Made by a program: the position numbers and the translations under genes. DNA of 64,000 nucleotides from Carallia brachiata (taxonomy: Eukaryota > Streptophyta > Magnoliopsida > Malpighiales > Rhizophoraceae). The notes below the pieces were generated by a model. That model worked only from the letters and a program-made list of their open reading frames with translations, made no database searches and was not told the origin of the DNA. Location: positions 293,397-357,396 of the forward strand of contig JADCRB010000059.1 in NCBI GenBank assembly GCA_021464245.1, read 5' to 3'. Positions 31,732 through 43,799 of the stretch are shown one piece after another. The number at the start of each line of letters is the position of its first letter. Positions within the stretch are counted from its first letter, which is position 1.

Positions 31732-34700
31732 CATGCCTTTTTGGGTTTTTCTCTTGTCTCGCCACTTTGTTTTGATCTTCTGACACAGTGTATTGTGTAC
31801 GGATTTCGTTTGCGGTTTTTTTAATTCTTTGTACTACAGTTCTGCCTTTTTTTTTTTTTTCCTAATTCTAATTCTGTTCTAATTTTAATCTTTCAATGAT
31901 GTTTTCGCAAAGATTTTTTCTTTTGGTTGGGGGATAATTGAAGAGCAAATGCGAATCTATTTTATTTGTATTCTGGGTTTGTTGCTTTCTTGGAGAATAT
32001 GGTGTTTTAGTAACGTTTCACGTTTCATTCAAAAATCTTTTTCTTGATTTTTGAGTTTCTCTTGTTTTCAGTTTTTTTTTTTCAAAAAAACTGAATTTCT
32101 GGGTCTCTTTTCTTTGTAAAAAAATTTGTGGATTTTGTTGCCACTATTGTGATTAGTTCGGATGTGTACATGTTTTTTTTTATCCCCTTCTGTCTGTGGG
32201 TCCAAAAGATTGAATCTTTTCTTGGTCTTTTAGTTTCTTGTGCTTTTAACTTTAGCTTTAATCATCAATTATGTTGTTTTTGTGTAAAATAGTCTGAATT
32301 TCTACCCTTTTTCTTTTTATTTAATTTTATTTTGTTATTTGGGGAATAAAATTTTTGCAAATAAAGCTTCTATTGGTATTGTCTTTCCTTTCCTCCTAGC
32401 CTTGATCCTTTACTGAAAAATTTTGTTAATGATCAATAGAGTGAATTTAGCCTGTTATTAGCTTTTGTTTCGGACCTTTATTCTATTAAGAACTAGATGG
32501 GTATTACAGTTTGGGGAGCTTTTGCCGATAATAAGCAATGAATAATCTGATGAATGCTTGAATAATGGACTGAAAGTTCCTTTGAATTACATTTTCCTAC
32601 TCCTTTGCATGTTGATTGTCATGTGTTTTCTACCAAGCTACAATATTTTACTGAGTCCATGCGGCATCATCTGTCTAAAAATGGAGTAGATTACATTTCT
32701 AAATTACGGGCTTTAATGCTTTTGATATTCTGTTAGGTCACATTTATTTGACAGTTTTAGACAATGCCCAAGTAGAAGAGTTGCTGTGATTGTAGTCATT
32801 TGAATCCCTGGTTTTGCTTGTAAAATATATATTTTACTCAAAGTCCAGCTCTCATTTTTTAATCTCTTTGGTTTGTGTATTCAATTTATGTGTCCTTGTA
32901 GTCTGACTTTGACCATGGACTTGTGTCGTGTGACTCCATGGCATAATTTCTGGTGGTGTTCAGGTATGAACAATTTTAAATCACAGATATTGTTTTCTTT
33001 TGATTGTTGAACTTTAAATTACATCACAGTTTCAAGTTCTAAACAATCACATTAATTAGGTTGGTTAGTATTGGCAGACTGCAGTCCAATAAGAGGTACA
33101 ATATAGGTGGCGATCAAGCCGCTATTCTTTTAGTCCCCACAATTGAAAATCTTTCTTTATTTTTTTCCTTTCTTTGTCAGGATGATTTATGAATAATGTC
33201 ATATGTTTTGGTTTCAAGATGAGGCACGAGACCATTCTTATCTTCATTTGATGAGATCAATATATCACTAGAAAAATGACATTCAATGGGAGGAATTTGC
33301 TCTAGGGAGTGAGACCAACAAGCTGTTGAGAGTGGCATAAGAGTGGGGGTCTTTGGAAGGTTCACTAAATGTGGAATTTTAAAATGGTTGAGAACGTTTG
33401 TTCTCCCTGTTGTAGACTATCCGTGAGGGGACAGCTGCCCATCCTGCATGACATTATGCATTAATAAGTTAAGTGAGTTACTTCCTTTTCCTAGCATGTT
33501 TGCAATTTGTTTATTCTTTACTTGGATCTGCACGACTTTTACCCTCACAATTTGTGATAGGAGGTTAACAGATACAATTCATTTTCGATTGTACCAAAGG
33601 ATTAAGTCAATAAATCTTTAATGAATTGGTATCCTCTTATTGTCTTATTGATTCTTCTCTTGAAGGTTCTGAGATTGTGCACTTCAGGTAATGTCTTTGA
33701 TGGGTAATTTTGAATCTGAGATGATATTGTATTATATTTCTTTTTTTTTTTTTGACAGGATGCCCATAATGGTGAATATCGACTGAAGGATGGCTGGATA
33801 TTTGACATCTCTTCTCAGGGTTCATCTTTAGTTTCTGTATACCTTTCTGATTCTAAGATCGCAAATAATGGACTGGGCCTTCTCAACGATTGTTCAAATT
33901 TTGAAGCTATGACATTTAATTATTGTGACCAGGTTTGTGAACATAGGATGGAGCACATCAGTGGTACTTCAATATTTTCCCTCAACAATTTTCCTTTTGC
34001 TTAAACATAAAGGTCTTATTATTTCATCTTTTTGGCATCACTCTTTCATTCAGGTAGAGCATGTTGCTGTTATACTAATGGGTATGGCTTCTTGGTAGGA
34101 TGATGCAATTTTTTTTTTTTTTTTCATTTTCTATCTTAAGGCCAGGTCTGCATACTGAGGATACGCAGCCATGCCTCAAAATTATGATCATGGTCTGCAA
34201 AATCAATGAATACTTGCATACTATTTTTTTGAATCAAAAAATTGCCTGATTAGTTGTCAGCTATAATGCCATGAACCACCATATGCTTCCAAATGTGGAA
34301 CAAGGTTTTTGCACTTTAAATTTTCTGCACATTCGAGAATAGATCAGCTCATTTAACAACCACTAATTTTAACCTTTTTAACCTGAGAAAACTTACCAAA
34401 TGAATGGATGGAGTACTAATCTTAGTTCATGTATGCACACAAATCTATGCTGCAGTCCATTTTGGGTTTACTTTTTTGTGTCTTGATATATTACAAAAAT
34501 TATATTTGTTATATGTATGAAAAATTTGGTAACTTAAAATTTTATATGTACATACATATGACTGAGCGTATAATATATGGTTGAAAAAGTTAAAGAAGTT
34601 GTTGCGACACAAGTATGACAGTATTCAGGTGATTCTAGTTGTTTTTTTAGACTCTTATCTTTGCTGGCTTCTTGACAATTTTGAATTTTTTCCAATTTTA

Positions 34701-35264
34701 GTGCTGGCAGCATCAAGAAATTCTTCCCCTGAGGAAAATTTTGGCCACATTCTACTGATTATCTTTTGTTGATTATGAAATGAATAACTGAAACACTGTA
34801 TAACATGGGACTCACTTCCTTTGTGTTGTTACGTGCCTGTTGAAGGACCCATTACTTCATGTATTTATGTATGCTGGCAAAGGTAAGAACTATCTGTATC
34901 TAACTTTCTATGTCTTCCGCTTGTATTATGTGATGTTACAATGATGGCTAGTTTAATTCATTCTCCTATAGGCCCCAACTAATTAACACTGATAATGAGT
35001 GGATGATCACAGGAAACTGTCATTTAGGTCTTACGAGAAATGCTGTCACTGCTGAGGACTGAATGGAGACTGAACAAATCACTAATTGTGGTTCCTAAAG
35101 GTTCAAATTCTTATGGCTTATTGAGTGCGCTGTTAGCAGGCATGCAATTACTTGACAAATTTGTTTCTGATGCAGAAAAACGAATGGGATTTCTTTATGT
35201 TTCTCATTCTGGAGGTTTCAGCAATGGTGGTAACTGGTGTAGTGTCTCTCACTACAGTATGTGA
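31732..35264 (+). pseudogene. LRR (F-box/LRR 14-like, RNI type) pseudogene, copy A
   Basis: First of several decayed copies of one gene. The intact family encodes a cytosolic protein of about 580 residues with an N-terminal MGG-cysteine start, an F-box-like 'LPRDI' segment and about 15 RNI leucine-rich repeats. Here exon 1 begins at ATG 33286 ('MGGICSRE', then a stop in place of Lys or Arg). Exon 2 ends at 33687, with 'RYNSFSIVPKD' recognisable before a stop. Exon 3 is 33759-33964 ('ISSQGSSLVSVYLSDSKIA'). A scrap of exon 4 ('RNAVTAED') is near 35028-35062. Its 5' leader is cut off at 31732 by the gypsy LTR, so the promoter is missing. A TIP1-like fragment follows. Confidence 0.7.
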
Positions 35265-35639
35265 CTTGTGGGCTTGATCTTTTTGTGATTCAAGCTTCTT
35301 AGGTAAGTTGAGCATCTTCTGTGAATTATTGAACTGGCAGCATTAATGCATCTGTCCTTTTTAACTCTTTTAGAACAGTCATATTCGTTGCCATAATCGT
35401 GTTTATTTGTTTCTTTTGGAAGTCACATTTGCCAGCAAAATGATGTTGCTATGTCCACATGTCTGTCATGCATGGTAGAATCAGTTCCCTTGAAGTTGTA
35501 TCAACTCGTATTAGTTTACTTCAGGATTGGGAAGATAGATTTTTGTTTAACCTTAATTTTACTTTTTTATTGATGATATGAATAGTCAATGAGTAATCAG
35601 GCATTGTTCAAGATCAAATAACTGAAATTTTTACCTTTC

Positions 35640-36128
35640 GTGTCAAAGATGGTTTGGAATGGTTTCTTTTGATAAGATGCTGATTTCTTTTCTTGCCATG
35701 GATCTCTCTCCCAATGAAACCACGAATGAAATGACATATGCACTGTGCTGTAGCTATCTTAGAGGTCCAGATGGTCGCTTCAGAAACCCGTATGATCATG
35801 GCTGCAAAAAGAACAGTTCAAATTTCTTGATCAATGGCTACATTACAATGAAGACGCAGAATACATTGAAGATTCAGCACATGCTGAGGTGATCGGGATG
35901 ATGCAAATGACACAAAACGCGAACTTACAAAATGCCAATAGTCATTCGCTTCCCACAAATGGCAATGGACGTGTTGCTGTTAATGTAAATTCAGACAGTA
36001 ATATGAAGCAGGGTAGAGTTCATTTTTCCCATTGCAGCCGTAGTAAACATACAAAGTCTAGAAGAGATAGCATCTTCTTTTTGTTTCAACGGGTGCCTAA
36101 TTCTTGTACAATTTCATTTTTCTCTTAA
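35640..36128 (+). pseudogene. TIP1-like (ankyrin-DHHC S-acyltransferase) C-terminal fragment
   Basis: The translation reads '[13 protein letters not shown]', '[16 protein letters not shown]', 'NFLINGY', then after a five-base frameshift near 35840 '[20 protein letters not shown]' and 'NANLQNANSHSLP', ending at the stop 36126-36128. This order resembles the cytosolic tail after the DHHC-CRD and last membrane segments of plant TIP1-type protein S-acyltransferases, as I remember the family. The ankyrin repeats and DHHC domain are absent, so it has no catalytic part. It lies in the same orientation as LRR copy A and directly follows it. A His/Ser/Lys-rich end ('HFSHCSRSKHTKSRRDS') also fits. Confidence 0.6.
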
Positions 36129-36474
36129 ATTGGTGTAGCGGCTGCTAGTCTTTTGTCATCGTTTAGCGTGCAAATTTTTGGATAATTAGAAGGCTATGTT
36201 GCCAGTCTTGTAGCAATTTGAGTTTCAAGCTGTCTATTAGGTTTACAGTCAGTGGAAGATAAAATTCTAGAAATTCGGCGTCGAACAGTGTTTCATATGA
36301 GAAACATCTTCTTGTTTATCCATTAATATGGTGAGAACGTTGTTTGATTGAAAATCAAAATCAGCTTATCGTTTGGCCGCTCATGCAAAGTTGCCTATCG
36401 CCAACAAAGTTACAAAACTTGCATTATTTTAAAGGTTAAGTTGGTTAACTCGTTTCCAGTTTTCACCTAGACTT
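36129..36474. other. Probable 3' UTR of the TIP1-like fragment and spacer
   Basis: Less AT-rich and without homopolymers up to about 36300, as expected for the 3' untranslated region of the fragment; then ordinary AT-rich DNA. No other feature seen. Confidence 0.35.
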
Positions 36475-36705
36475 AAATAAATATGCATAATATTATATAT
36501 ATCACGAGAATTTTTATTATAAAATATTTTAAAATTTATAATTATAAAAATAATTATTATTTATTTATTTATTTTTTATTATTAATTTAACAGTGTTAAA
36601 AAAATAAATTATTTAATTTTTTTATAATTATAAATTTTAAAATATTTCATAACATAATTTTATGATATTTATTATTACTCGATAAATATTTGCATTAATG
36701 GATTC
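36475..36705. repeat. AT-rich foldback / MITE-like element
   Basis: Left arm 'ataaatatgcataat...attttaaaatttataattat' and right arm 'ataattataaattttaaaat...gataaatatttgcat' are reverse complements over about 80 bases with a short central loop. No ORF. Confidence 0.6.
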
Positions 36706-37324
36706 CACGACTTAGTAGATATAAGGTGCGATAAACAAGTTCCCTTCTAAATCTGTCCACCCCTTTTGATCATACTCTATAACTAACAAATTTAAATTCT
36801 AAATTCAGTCTGAGTGTAATCATATTAGTATTAATACATTATTCAATATATCAATACCAAAAGAATTTCTTAATGAAAGACAGAAATTCAAATGAACGGT
36901 AAAAATCTCTATAAAGAGGTAGGTCGCTAGCAACAAAAATAACAAATGCGACGCAATTTTGAAATTTATTTAGCCTGACAAAGAACATATCTGCACGTAC
37001 TTCTATCGGGCTAAGATATCTTAATTCATAATAATAATTAATAATAATAATAACAATTTAATTCACATTATTAAAAGAAAATGCCCATTTCTATTAAAAT
37101 TTCTCTCTTTCCCTGAAAAGGACATAAATGCCAAACCCCTCGCATTGGAATCTTTGCTCTAAATCTGATAAACAAAACGGCAACGTGATTTGATTATGAT
37201 ATTTTTCATGACGGGTCACGATTTCGTTAATCATAAATAAAAAATATAAAAATAAAAATATGAGTATTAGTAAGATAAATTAAAATCGGATTATAAGAAT
37301 CAGGGCCTTAACGGCTCTTTCCCT

Positions 37325-37445
37325 ATTTTAGAATTTCTCATATTACAAGGTTTTCCCCTCTCACTAGGATTTCTCCAATTACAAGAATTTTCCTCTGCTA
37401 CAGGAATTTCTCTTATCACAAGGATTTCTCCTCTCACAAGGGCCT
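37325..37445. repeat. Tandem repeat in the upstream region of LRR copy B
   Basis: Four to five imperfect units of about 24 bases around 'acaaggatttctcctctcac' stand just upstream of the TATA box. A shorter version of the same motif occurs upstream of copy C (about 45825-45850), so it was part of the ancestral promoter. Confidence 0.65.
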
Positions 37446-37468
37446 GTGTAACCGTTGGGCTGCACCTC

Positions 37469-37475
37469 TATAAAT
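37469..37475 (+). promoter_or_regulatory. TATA box of LRR copy B
   Basis: TATAAAT in the phrase 'cacctctataaatacctc' is followed by a CT-rich leader (37500-37600), typical of plant 5' UTRs. The leader also resembles that of copy C at 45880-46000. Copy B's promoter may still be recognisable by the cell even though its coding region is broken. Confidence 0.5.
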
Positions 37476-40329
37476 ACCTCTACTACTATTTCCTCTTTAC
37501 CCAGATGCTCTCGCTCAGTTTCTCTTAATTTTCTCTTCGTTTTCTCTCTCAGTTGTCTCTCTCTGTCTCTGTTCTCTCTGTCTGTCGTCTCTGTGTCTGT
37601 TGTTTCGCTCTCAATTGATCGAATTTCTTTGCCAATGGATTCCCTAATTTCTGTCAACTGATCAAATCCTAAGACTCTTTCTTTCTGATCTTTGATCGCT
37701 TGTTGGGTCTTACTTTCTGGTCTTTCTTACTCTTCTCCTCTTTCGTTCGCGTTTTGTTAATGACTCTTTTCTTGATCTTTCCTCTGTTAAAAAATTTGAG
37801 GGGTTTTGTTGGTACTTTCGTGATTAATTCGGATGTGTATGCATTGTCTTGAATTTTATTGCTTTTGGGTGCCAAAGAATGTATCTTTTCTTGGTATTGT
37901 AGTTTTTTTTCCTCTGCTACTTTTGATCTAACGATTTTTAGTGAAGGTTTTCATTTTTTAGTGGTGGGAAATAGAATAGTAGAAGACTGAATTCAACCCT
38001 TTTTTCCTAGTAGTTTGTATGTCTTGTTTTCTTGGGAAAAAGGTTTTTTTTTTTTAGTGACGTTTCATCTTTTACTAATGGATATTTTCTTGTTATAGTA
38101 ACTTCCAGTCTTGATATGAGAAAAGGGTCTTGAATCTTGGCTCTTTCCCTGCATACTTTCTGGGTTCTGTTTATTCTATGATCAACTAGGATTGTATGTC
38201 TATTCTTGAGCCCCTGTGTTTGTGATTTGTATAGAAGTAAGCTTTTCTTGGTATTTTAGTTTCTTTTGTTTATAGCTTTTAGTTTTGTTATCAAATATTT
38301 TGTTTTTGTGAAAAATAAACCTGTTGCTGATAATTATCAATGAACAGTCTGTCTGATAAAGGTTTCAAAAGTGGCTAAAATTTCCTCTAAAGCACATTTG
38401 CTAGTCTTTTGTAAGTTGATAGCCATGTATTTTCTGCCAGGATATAATATTTTATCGGAACCCTTGTGGCTATTATGTATTTAAAGATGGACTAGACTAC
38501 ACTCTAGATTACGGGCTGTAATGATTTTCTAAAATTGCAGTCACTTGACTGCCTGGTTTTCTATGCAAAATATTTTATATTTTAGTCCAAGTCCAGCTCT
38601 TATTTTCAATGTCTGTGGTGTGCATTCAACTTGCGTTTCCTTGTAGTCTGACCTTGACCATGGACTTGTGTTGTAACAAGGCATAATTTCTGGTAGTATT
38701 AAGGTATGGACAACACAATTTTACATCAGCGATATTGTTCTTCTTTTGATTGTTGGAATTTAAGATTACACGATAGTTTCAAGATCTCAAAATTTTCATT
38801 AATTACGCTTGTTAGTGTTGGCAGACTGCAGTCCAGTAAGAGGTAAAATATAGATGATGATTAAGTTGCTCTTTTGTTTTTCCCTGCAGTTAAAAATCTA
38901 CCTTCTTGTTATTCCTTTCTTTGTTAGGATAATTTATGATAATGTCACATGCTTTGGTTTCAAGATGGAGCGAAAGACTTTTTTATTTTCATTTTGATGG
39001 GATCAATAAATACTGGCAAATTGACGTTCAATGGGATAATTTGCTCGAGGAAGGGAGTCTAACAAGCTGTTGAATATGGCATACAAAGAGGGGTCTTCAG
39101 AAGGTACACTAATGTGGAAATTCAAAATGGCTGGGAACATAATTTGCTCAACCTATTGCAGACCATCCACAAGGAGGCAGTTGCCCACCCCTCATGGAAT
39201 TATACATTTACAAGAAATGTGAGGTACTTCCTTTATCCAGCATGTTTGAATTTGTTTCCTTGGATTTGCACAACTTTAATATTCACAGTTTGTGAGAGGG
39301 GATTGATAGATGCAATTCATTTTCGATTCTGCCAAGGGATATAAGTCTTCAAATGTTTAATGAACTATGTCCTCACATTGTCTTACTGATTCTTCCCTTG
39401 AAGCTTTTAGAGATTGGGCACTTCAGGCAATTTATTTCGCTGATAAATTTTGAATCCGAGACATTTGGAAGTGATTGAGCTTTGCAGTTTCCTTAGAAGG
39501 TGGGACTGTACGATGTTCCTTTTTTTTGGTTGTTCACAGGCCATCATTTGGGCGAATGTCCAGGAATGAATGATATTTGGTATGTCAGCACTTCTCAAGG
39601 ATCATTTTTATGTTCTGTAGATTTTTCTATTTCTGTGATCACAAAAAATGGACTGTGGTTAGTGAAAGATTCTTCAAATCTTTAACCTATGAAATTAAAT
39701 TATTGTGACCAGGTTTGTGAATGGGGACTGGAGCACTTCAGTGCTACTTCAATATTTCTCCTCTTGACATTTTTCTTGTTCCTTAAATGCTAAAGTTCTG
39801 TCATTATTTGATCTTTTTTGGCATCACTCTTTCATTCAGAGAGAGATTTTTTTCAGTAGCATGTTGCTGCCACAGTAAGGGGTATGGCTTCTTGGCAGGT
39901 TGACGCATGTATTTTTTTTATTTTCTATCTTAAGGCCAAGGAGGACTGTATTCAGGTGATTTTTTTTTTTTTTGAGTCTTTTCTCTTTGCCCGCATCGTC
40001 TGAAGTACTGTGATTCATTAGTTTTAAATGTTTTCCTATGATAGTGTTGGCATCATCAAGTATGTAATAATAATTCTTCCACTGATGAAAATTTTGGTTA
40101 CGTTATAAATATCTGACACTTAGACAGAAAATGATTTAGAGACCATCTTTTGTTGATTTTGGAACAAATAATTGAAACACTATAACATGGGGTTTGCTTC
40201 CTTTATGTTGTTAGGTGCCGGTTGAAGGACCTATGACTTAAGGTAATTCAATATACAGACAAAGGTAAGTATTATTTGAGTCTTCCTACTGATCTGCTAC
40301 TTGTACCGTGTGATGTTACAGAAAGGGCT

Positions 40330-40605
40330 GGTGTAATGCGTTGTACTATAGGCCCCAACTGATCGGCACTAATAATGAGTGGATGACCACCACATGATCA
40401 TGTCATTTAGTTCTTACAAGGTTGAGAGGTAACTTGGAGAAGTCGGACTTGGAGAGGTGCCCAAGATTGCTAGGCATGTGGATGACCACATGATCATGTC
40501 ATTTAGTTCTTACAAGGTGTAATGCGTTGTACTATAGGCCCCAACTGATCAGCACTGATAATGAGTGGATGACCACGTGATTATGTCATTTAGTTCTTAC
40601 AAGGG
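40330..40605. repeat. Local tandem duplication within copy B intron
   Basis: The passage 'gtaatgcgttgtactataggccccaactgat' with the following 'atgtcatttagttcttacaa' occurs at 40334-40424 and again at 40517-40602, with a third partial copy at 40481-40516. The copies are nearly identical, so this is a relatively recent event. Confidence 0.75.
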
Positions 40606-41426
40606 ATGTGTGCATCTTCCAGCTCAGCTAACTTAAAGTAGTCAGACTTGGAGAGGTGCCCCAAGATTCATGGTAAACTGGTTCACCTTAAAGGTTTGTT
40701 ATGTCATGTCATGTCTCATAGTTCTTGTGTTTTATTGCTGTATTTCCATATCTATGCATTTAAAAATCACCAATTGCGGTTTGTAAAGGTACAAATTCCT
40801 TTGGTTTATAGGGCATATTGTAAGTAGGAATGCACTTAATTTTGGGTCTAAAGAATGCGCTTGATTGATAGAAAACAAGATTTTGGATTTTGGACTTAAG
40901 AGAAGAATACCTTGATGACCATGCTTACCCTCCTTTCCATGTCTGGATGCATGCCTAAAGGGCACACTACAAAAATTTGTTTAATCTATTTCAAATAGGT
41001 CTATGTCAGGAGACAATACAGTGGGGCATAAACTCATCTACAGGTAACATGGGTCATGATTATTGGGTAGGGGAATTCCTAAAATAGAGGCATAATGTGC
41101 ATTTTATCTTGGTGGCGTGAGCTTTGATAGTTGTTTGTTTATATTTTATTCTATAACAACTTTTAAGCAGTTATATGAACTTCATGAGATCATCTTTTTG
41201 CTAGCCTGCTGTCTGTTGAAATGGCTCTGACCCTCAATGGCTGACTTTCTCTTGAGTTTTCTCTTTTTTTACCAGGCTTAACAGAACTTCGGACTCTTAA
41301 TATAGATGTTGCAAATGCATTGCAGACATGGAAACGAAAGATCATTCAGGTTATTGGTTTTAAGTACTTTTTTTCTTGGTGATTAGTATGCTTAATTTTT
41401 TAGCACCTTTTATTTTGGTGCATTTA

Positions 41427-41427
41427 C

Positions 41428-41466
<39 letters not shown>

Positions 41467-41481
41467 TGCACACACACACTC
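41427..41481. repeat. (TC)n(AC)n compound microsatellite, copy B
   Basis: A TC run followed by an AC run. The same compound repeat, with matching flanks ('ttgccattgagtaaatagac'), is found in copy C at 52806-52883, so it predates the duplication. Confidence 0.9.
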
Positions 41482-43799
41482 TTTAGTTGCCATTGAGTAA
41501 ATAGACACTATTGAAGACTAGTAAGTCTTTCACGTTTTTATTTTCACCCACATGAGATACACAAAGAATGTGGAGTTTCTGCTTCTGAAAAATGGTGGTA
41601 GGTATGATTCTCCACGTGTGAAAACCTCCTTAAGTTTGGCTATGATATATTCTCTTTTTTTTATGTTACTGCCTTGTATTATGTCACTATTATTATATTG
41701 ATAATGGGACATTTGTGTGATGTAGTGATATATAAGTAGTTGAGCCAGTCTCAACTTCTCCAGGTTTTGGATTCTGTATTTTTAGTCCGCAGTTTATGAG
41801 TAGTTGCTGATCTTCCAGTTTAGCTTAAGTGATGTTTTTGTAATCACCTCAAAGTAGGAGCTGTTGATCTTAGTTGTCTAAATAATGGTCTAAAGCTTTG
41901 CCAGTGACTGATTTTGTGGCAAAATCCTAGCGTATTGGATGGTTGTGAATGATTTCTTATCTTTGCATCTCCTTCCAGCACCATATGAGTGCTATCATTT
42001 TGCACAATGAATCCAGGCACAAGTATAGATTTTTTTAAATTGTGTTGTCATTTCATCTTCCTCATTCTTTTCTTTTTCCTCTATTTTCTCTTTCCCACTG
42101 TCACCCTTCACATGTCACCATATTTTCCAGGCTTAAGAAATTTGGAAAGCTTGAACTCGGATTCTTGCAGCTTGAAGGGCTTAGAATTTGACAGGTATTA
42201 TAAACTTTGTATTAAGCAATATTGCTAACGTGTCTGCATTGCCATTTGCAATAACAGCTGTATGATTACTTGTCCACCATGTTGGAATTCTTGACAAGAT
42301 TAAGGGGAAACTAGCTTATATCTTCATCACTAATTTGGCTTGAGCATGCTTTCCTCTTATTTTGCTTTCTTGTTTTGTCTTCAGGTTATAGCTTTCAATA
42401 GGGAATAATGGAGAGAGGAGATCTGATTAACCTAGTCAAAACTGATTATAGGGTTGAGTACCTTGAATAGGAATAATGGTAGCACGATAGTGGAAATCAT
42501 ATCTAGTCCTATTATCCTAAATCTTCATTTGTTGGGCAACTTAGGTCCCCTTGATAAGTTTTGAGCCCAATCTATTGTGATTTGAGCATAACTACTACAT
42601 GCTGGCTACTTATTGAAATGAAGGCCTCGATTATCATCGATTAATTGTTGTACAAAGTCCTTCATTTTACTTCAAGTCATTTGAATGTTACATGCTACTT
42701 TACTTAGTCTAGTTTTTATGAATTTATCTTTAAAGCACCGGCCCCCACGTGTTAATACTCTTGATAATGAGCTCCTCATCTCCAGTGGTTTTCAGTCAAG
42801 GGGGATGATTTAAACAATTTCTCCACAATTATGCTTATGATTTTACTTGGTTTTGAAGAACATCCTTTATGTTCACATATTATTCTCTTTCAAGGCTTCC
42901 CCTCAGAAGCTTGGGGTTGTGCGGTACTGAAGTTGGAAGCAATGGGCTCCACCATCTTTCTGGTTAGTCTCTATCTGCAGTTAACATTTACCATTTGCTA
43001 GTCTGACTCGTAATGCATAAGCATTTTAACAAATATGCATACATGATAAATGTGTGGCTGCAAGTGCATATATATACAGGAAACTGTGATTAGGTGAAAA
43101 AATTCAAAAGAAAAGCTTTTGTGCAACAATTAATCTTGCACTTGGTTCTCTAATTTTTTTTTCCTGTTTCTTCTTTCTTTATCAAAAAGGAAAATGAAAC
43201 TAGGATGGGGAAGTGAGAGTTTGAAGAGTGTAACAATTGCATTTTTGTGTCCATTGCAACACTAGGAGTGATGCTTGTACTCTGCTGATTTGTTCTTCTT
43301 TTATCCCTGCATTATTGTTTCAGTGATGCTGGTAGTCATATATTGATATTATTCATCATTTTTTTTTCATGATGCTGCCTTTAATTTTCCCCCTTTCTTT
43401 TAGGGTTATTTCATCAGGAGAGCTTTATCTGTCATTCACATTAGTAACTGACAGTGGCTTAAAGAAAGATGTCTAAATTTACGTCTCTTAAATCACTCAA
43501 CTGGGATGCTCGCCAAATCACAAATGCTGATCTAGCAGCTCTTACAGGTGTGAACTAAGAATTTGTTCTGATTCCTATGCATTTGAGTGGAGGAATAGCT
43601 AGTTGATAAAATATGTTCATATGTATTGGGTGTATTTTAACGTCATTTTCTTTCTCGGTGCATTAAGGAAATTTTTTTTTAGGGACCATTGGAACAAAAG
43701 GAGGATGAGTGAACTGAGCTGGAAGAGCATTTAGTCTGTTGACTTCTTGTTATTGTACTTCCATGCTTAGTACTACCGACTAACGATCTATATATTCAG

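Larger units (their letters stand above)
37476..43547 (+). pseudogene. LRR (F-box/LRR 14-like, RNI type) pseudogene, copy B
   Basis: The longest copy. Leader and first intron 37476-39030. Exon 1 starts at ATG 39031 but reads a stop at codon 3 and loses frame by a one-base deletion. Exon 2 is open, with 'SILPRDISLQMFNEL' (to 39426). Exon 3 is 39540-39743 ('GECPGMNDIWYVSTSQGSF'). An exon 5 scrap with 'KIHGKLVHLKG' ends at 40692; an exon 6 scrap is 41276-41349 ('GLTELRTLNID'). Further LRR exons are 42131-42194 ('GLRNLESLNSDSC'), 42895-42962 ('GTEVGSNGLHHLSG') and about 43404-43547 ('VTDSGLKK', then 'SLNWDARQITNADLAALTG'). Exon 7 is missing between exon 6 and the microsatellite, where copy C keeps it. 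Splice sites are largely kept, but the stops rule out a normal product. Confidence 0.7.

Noticed and set aside
35040..35264. 74-codon ORF in LRR copy A considered as part of a separate gene
   Set aside because: The same sequence recurs in introns of copies B and B' (40765-40830, 43985-44070), where it is not open, so it is intron DNA of the LRR gene.
37379..37661. Arg/Glu/Thr-rich minus-strand ORF and its Ser/Leu-rich plus-strand partner
   Set aside because: They derive from the CT-rich 5' leader of LRR copy B.
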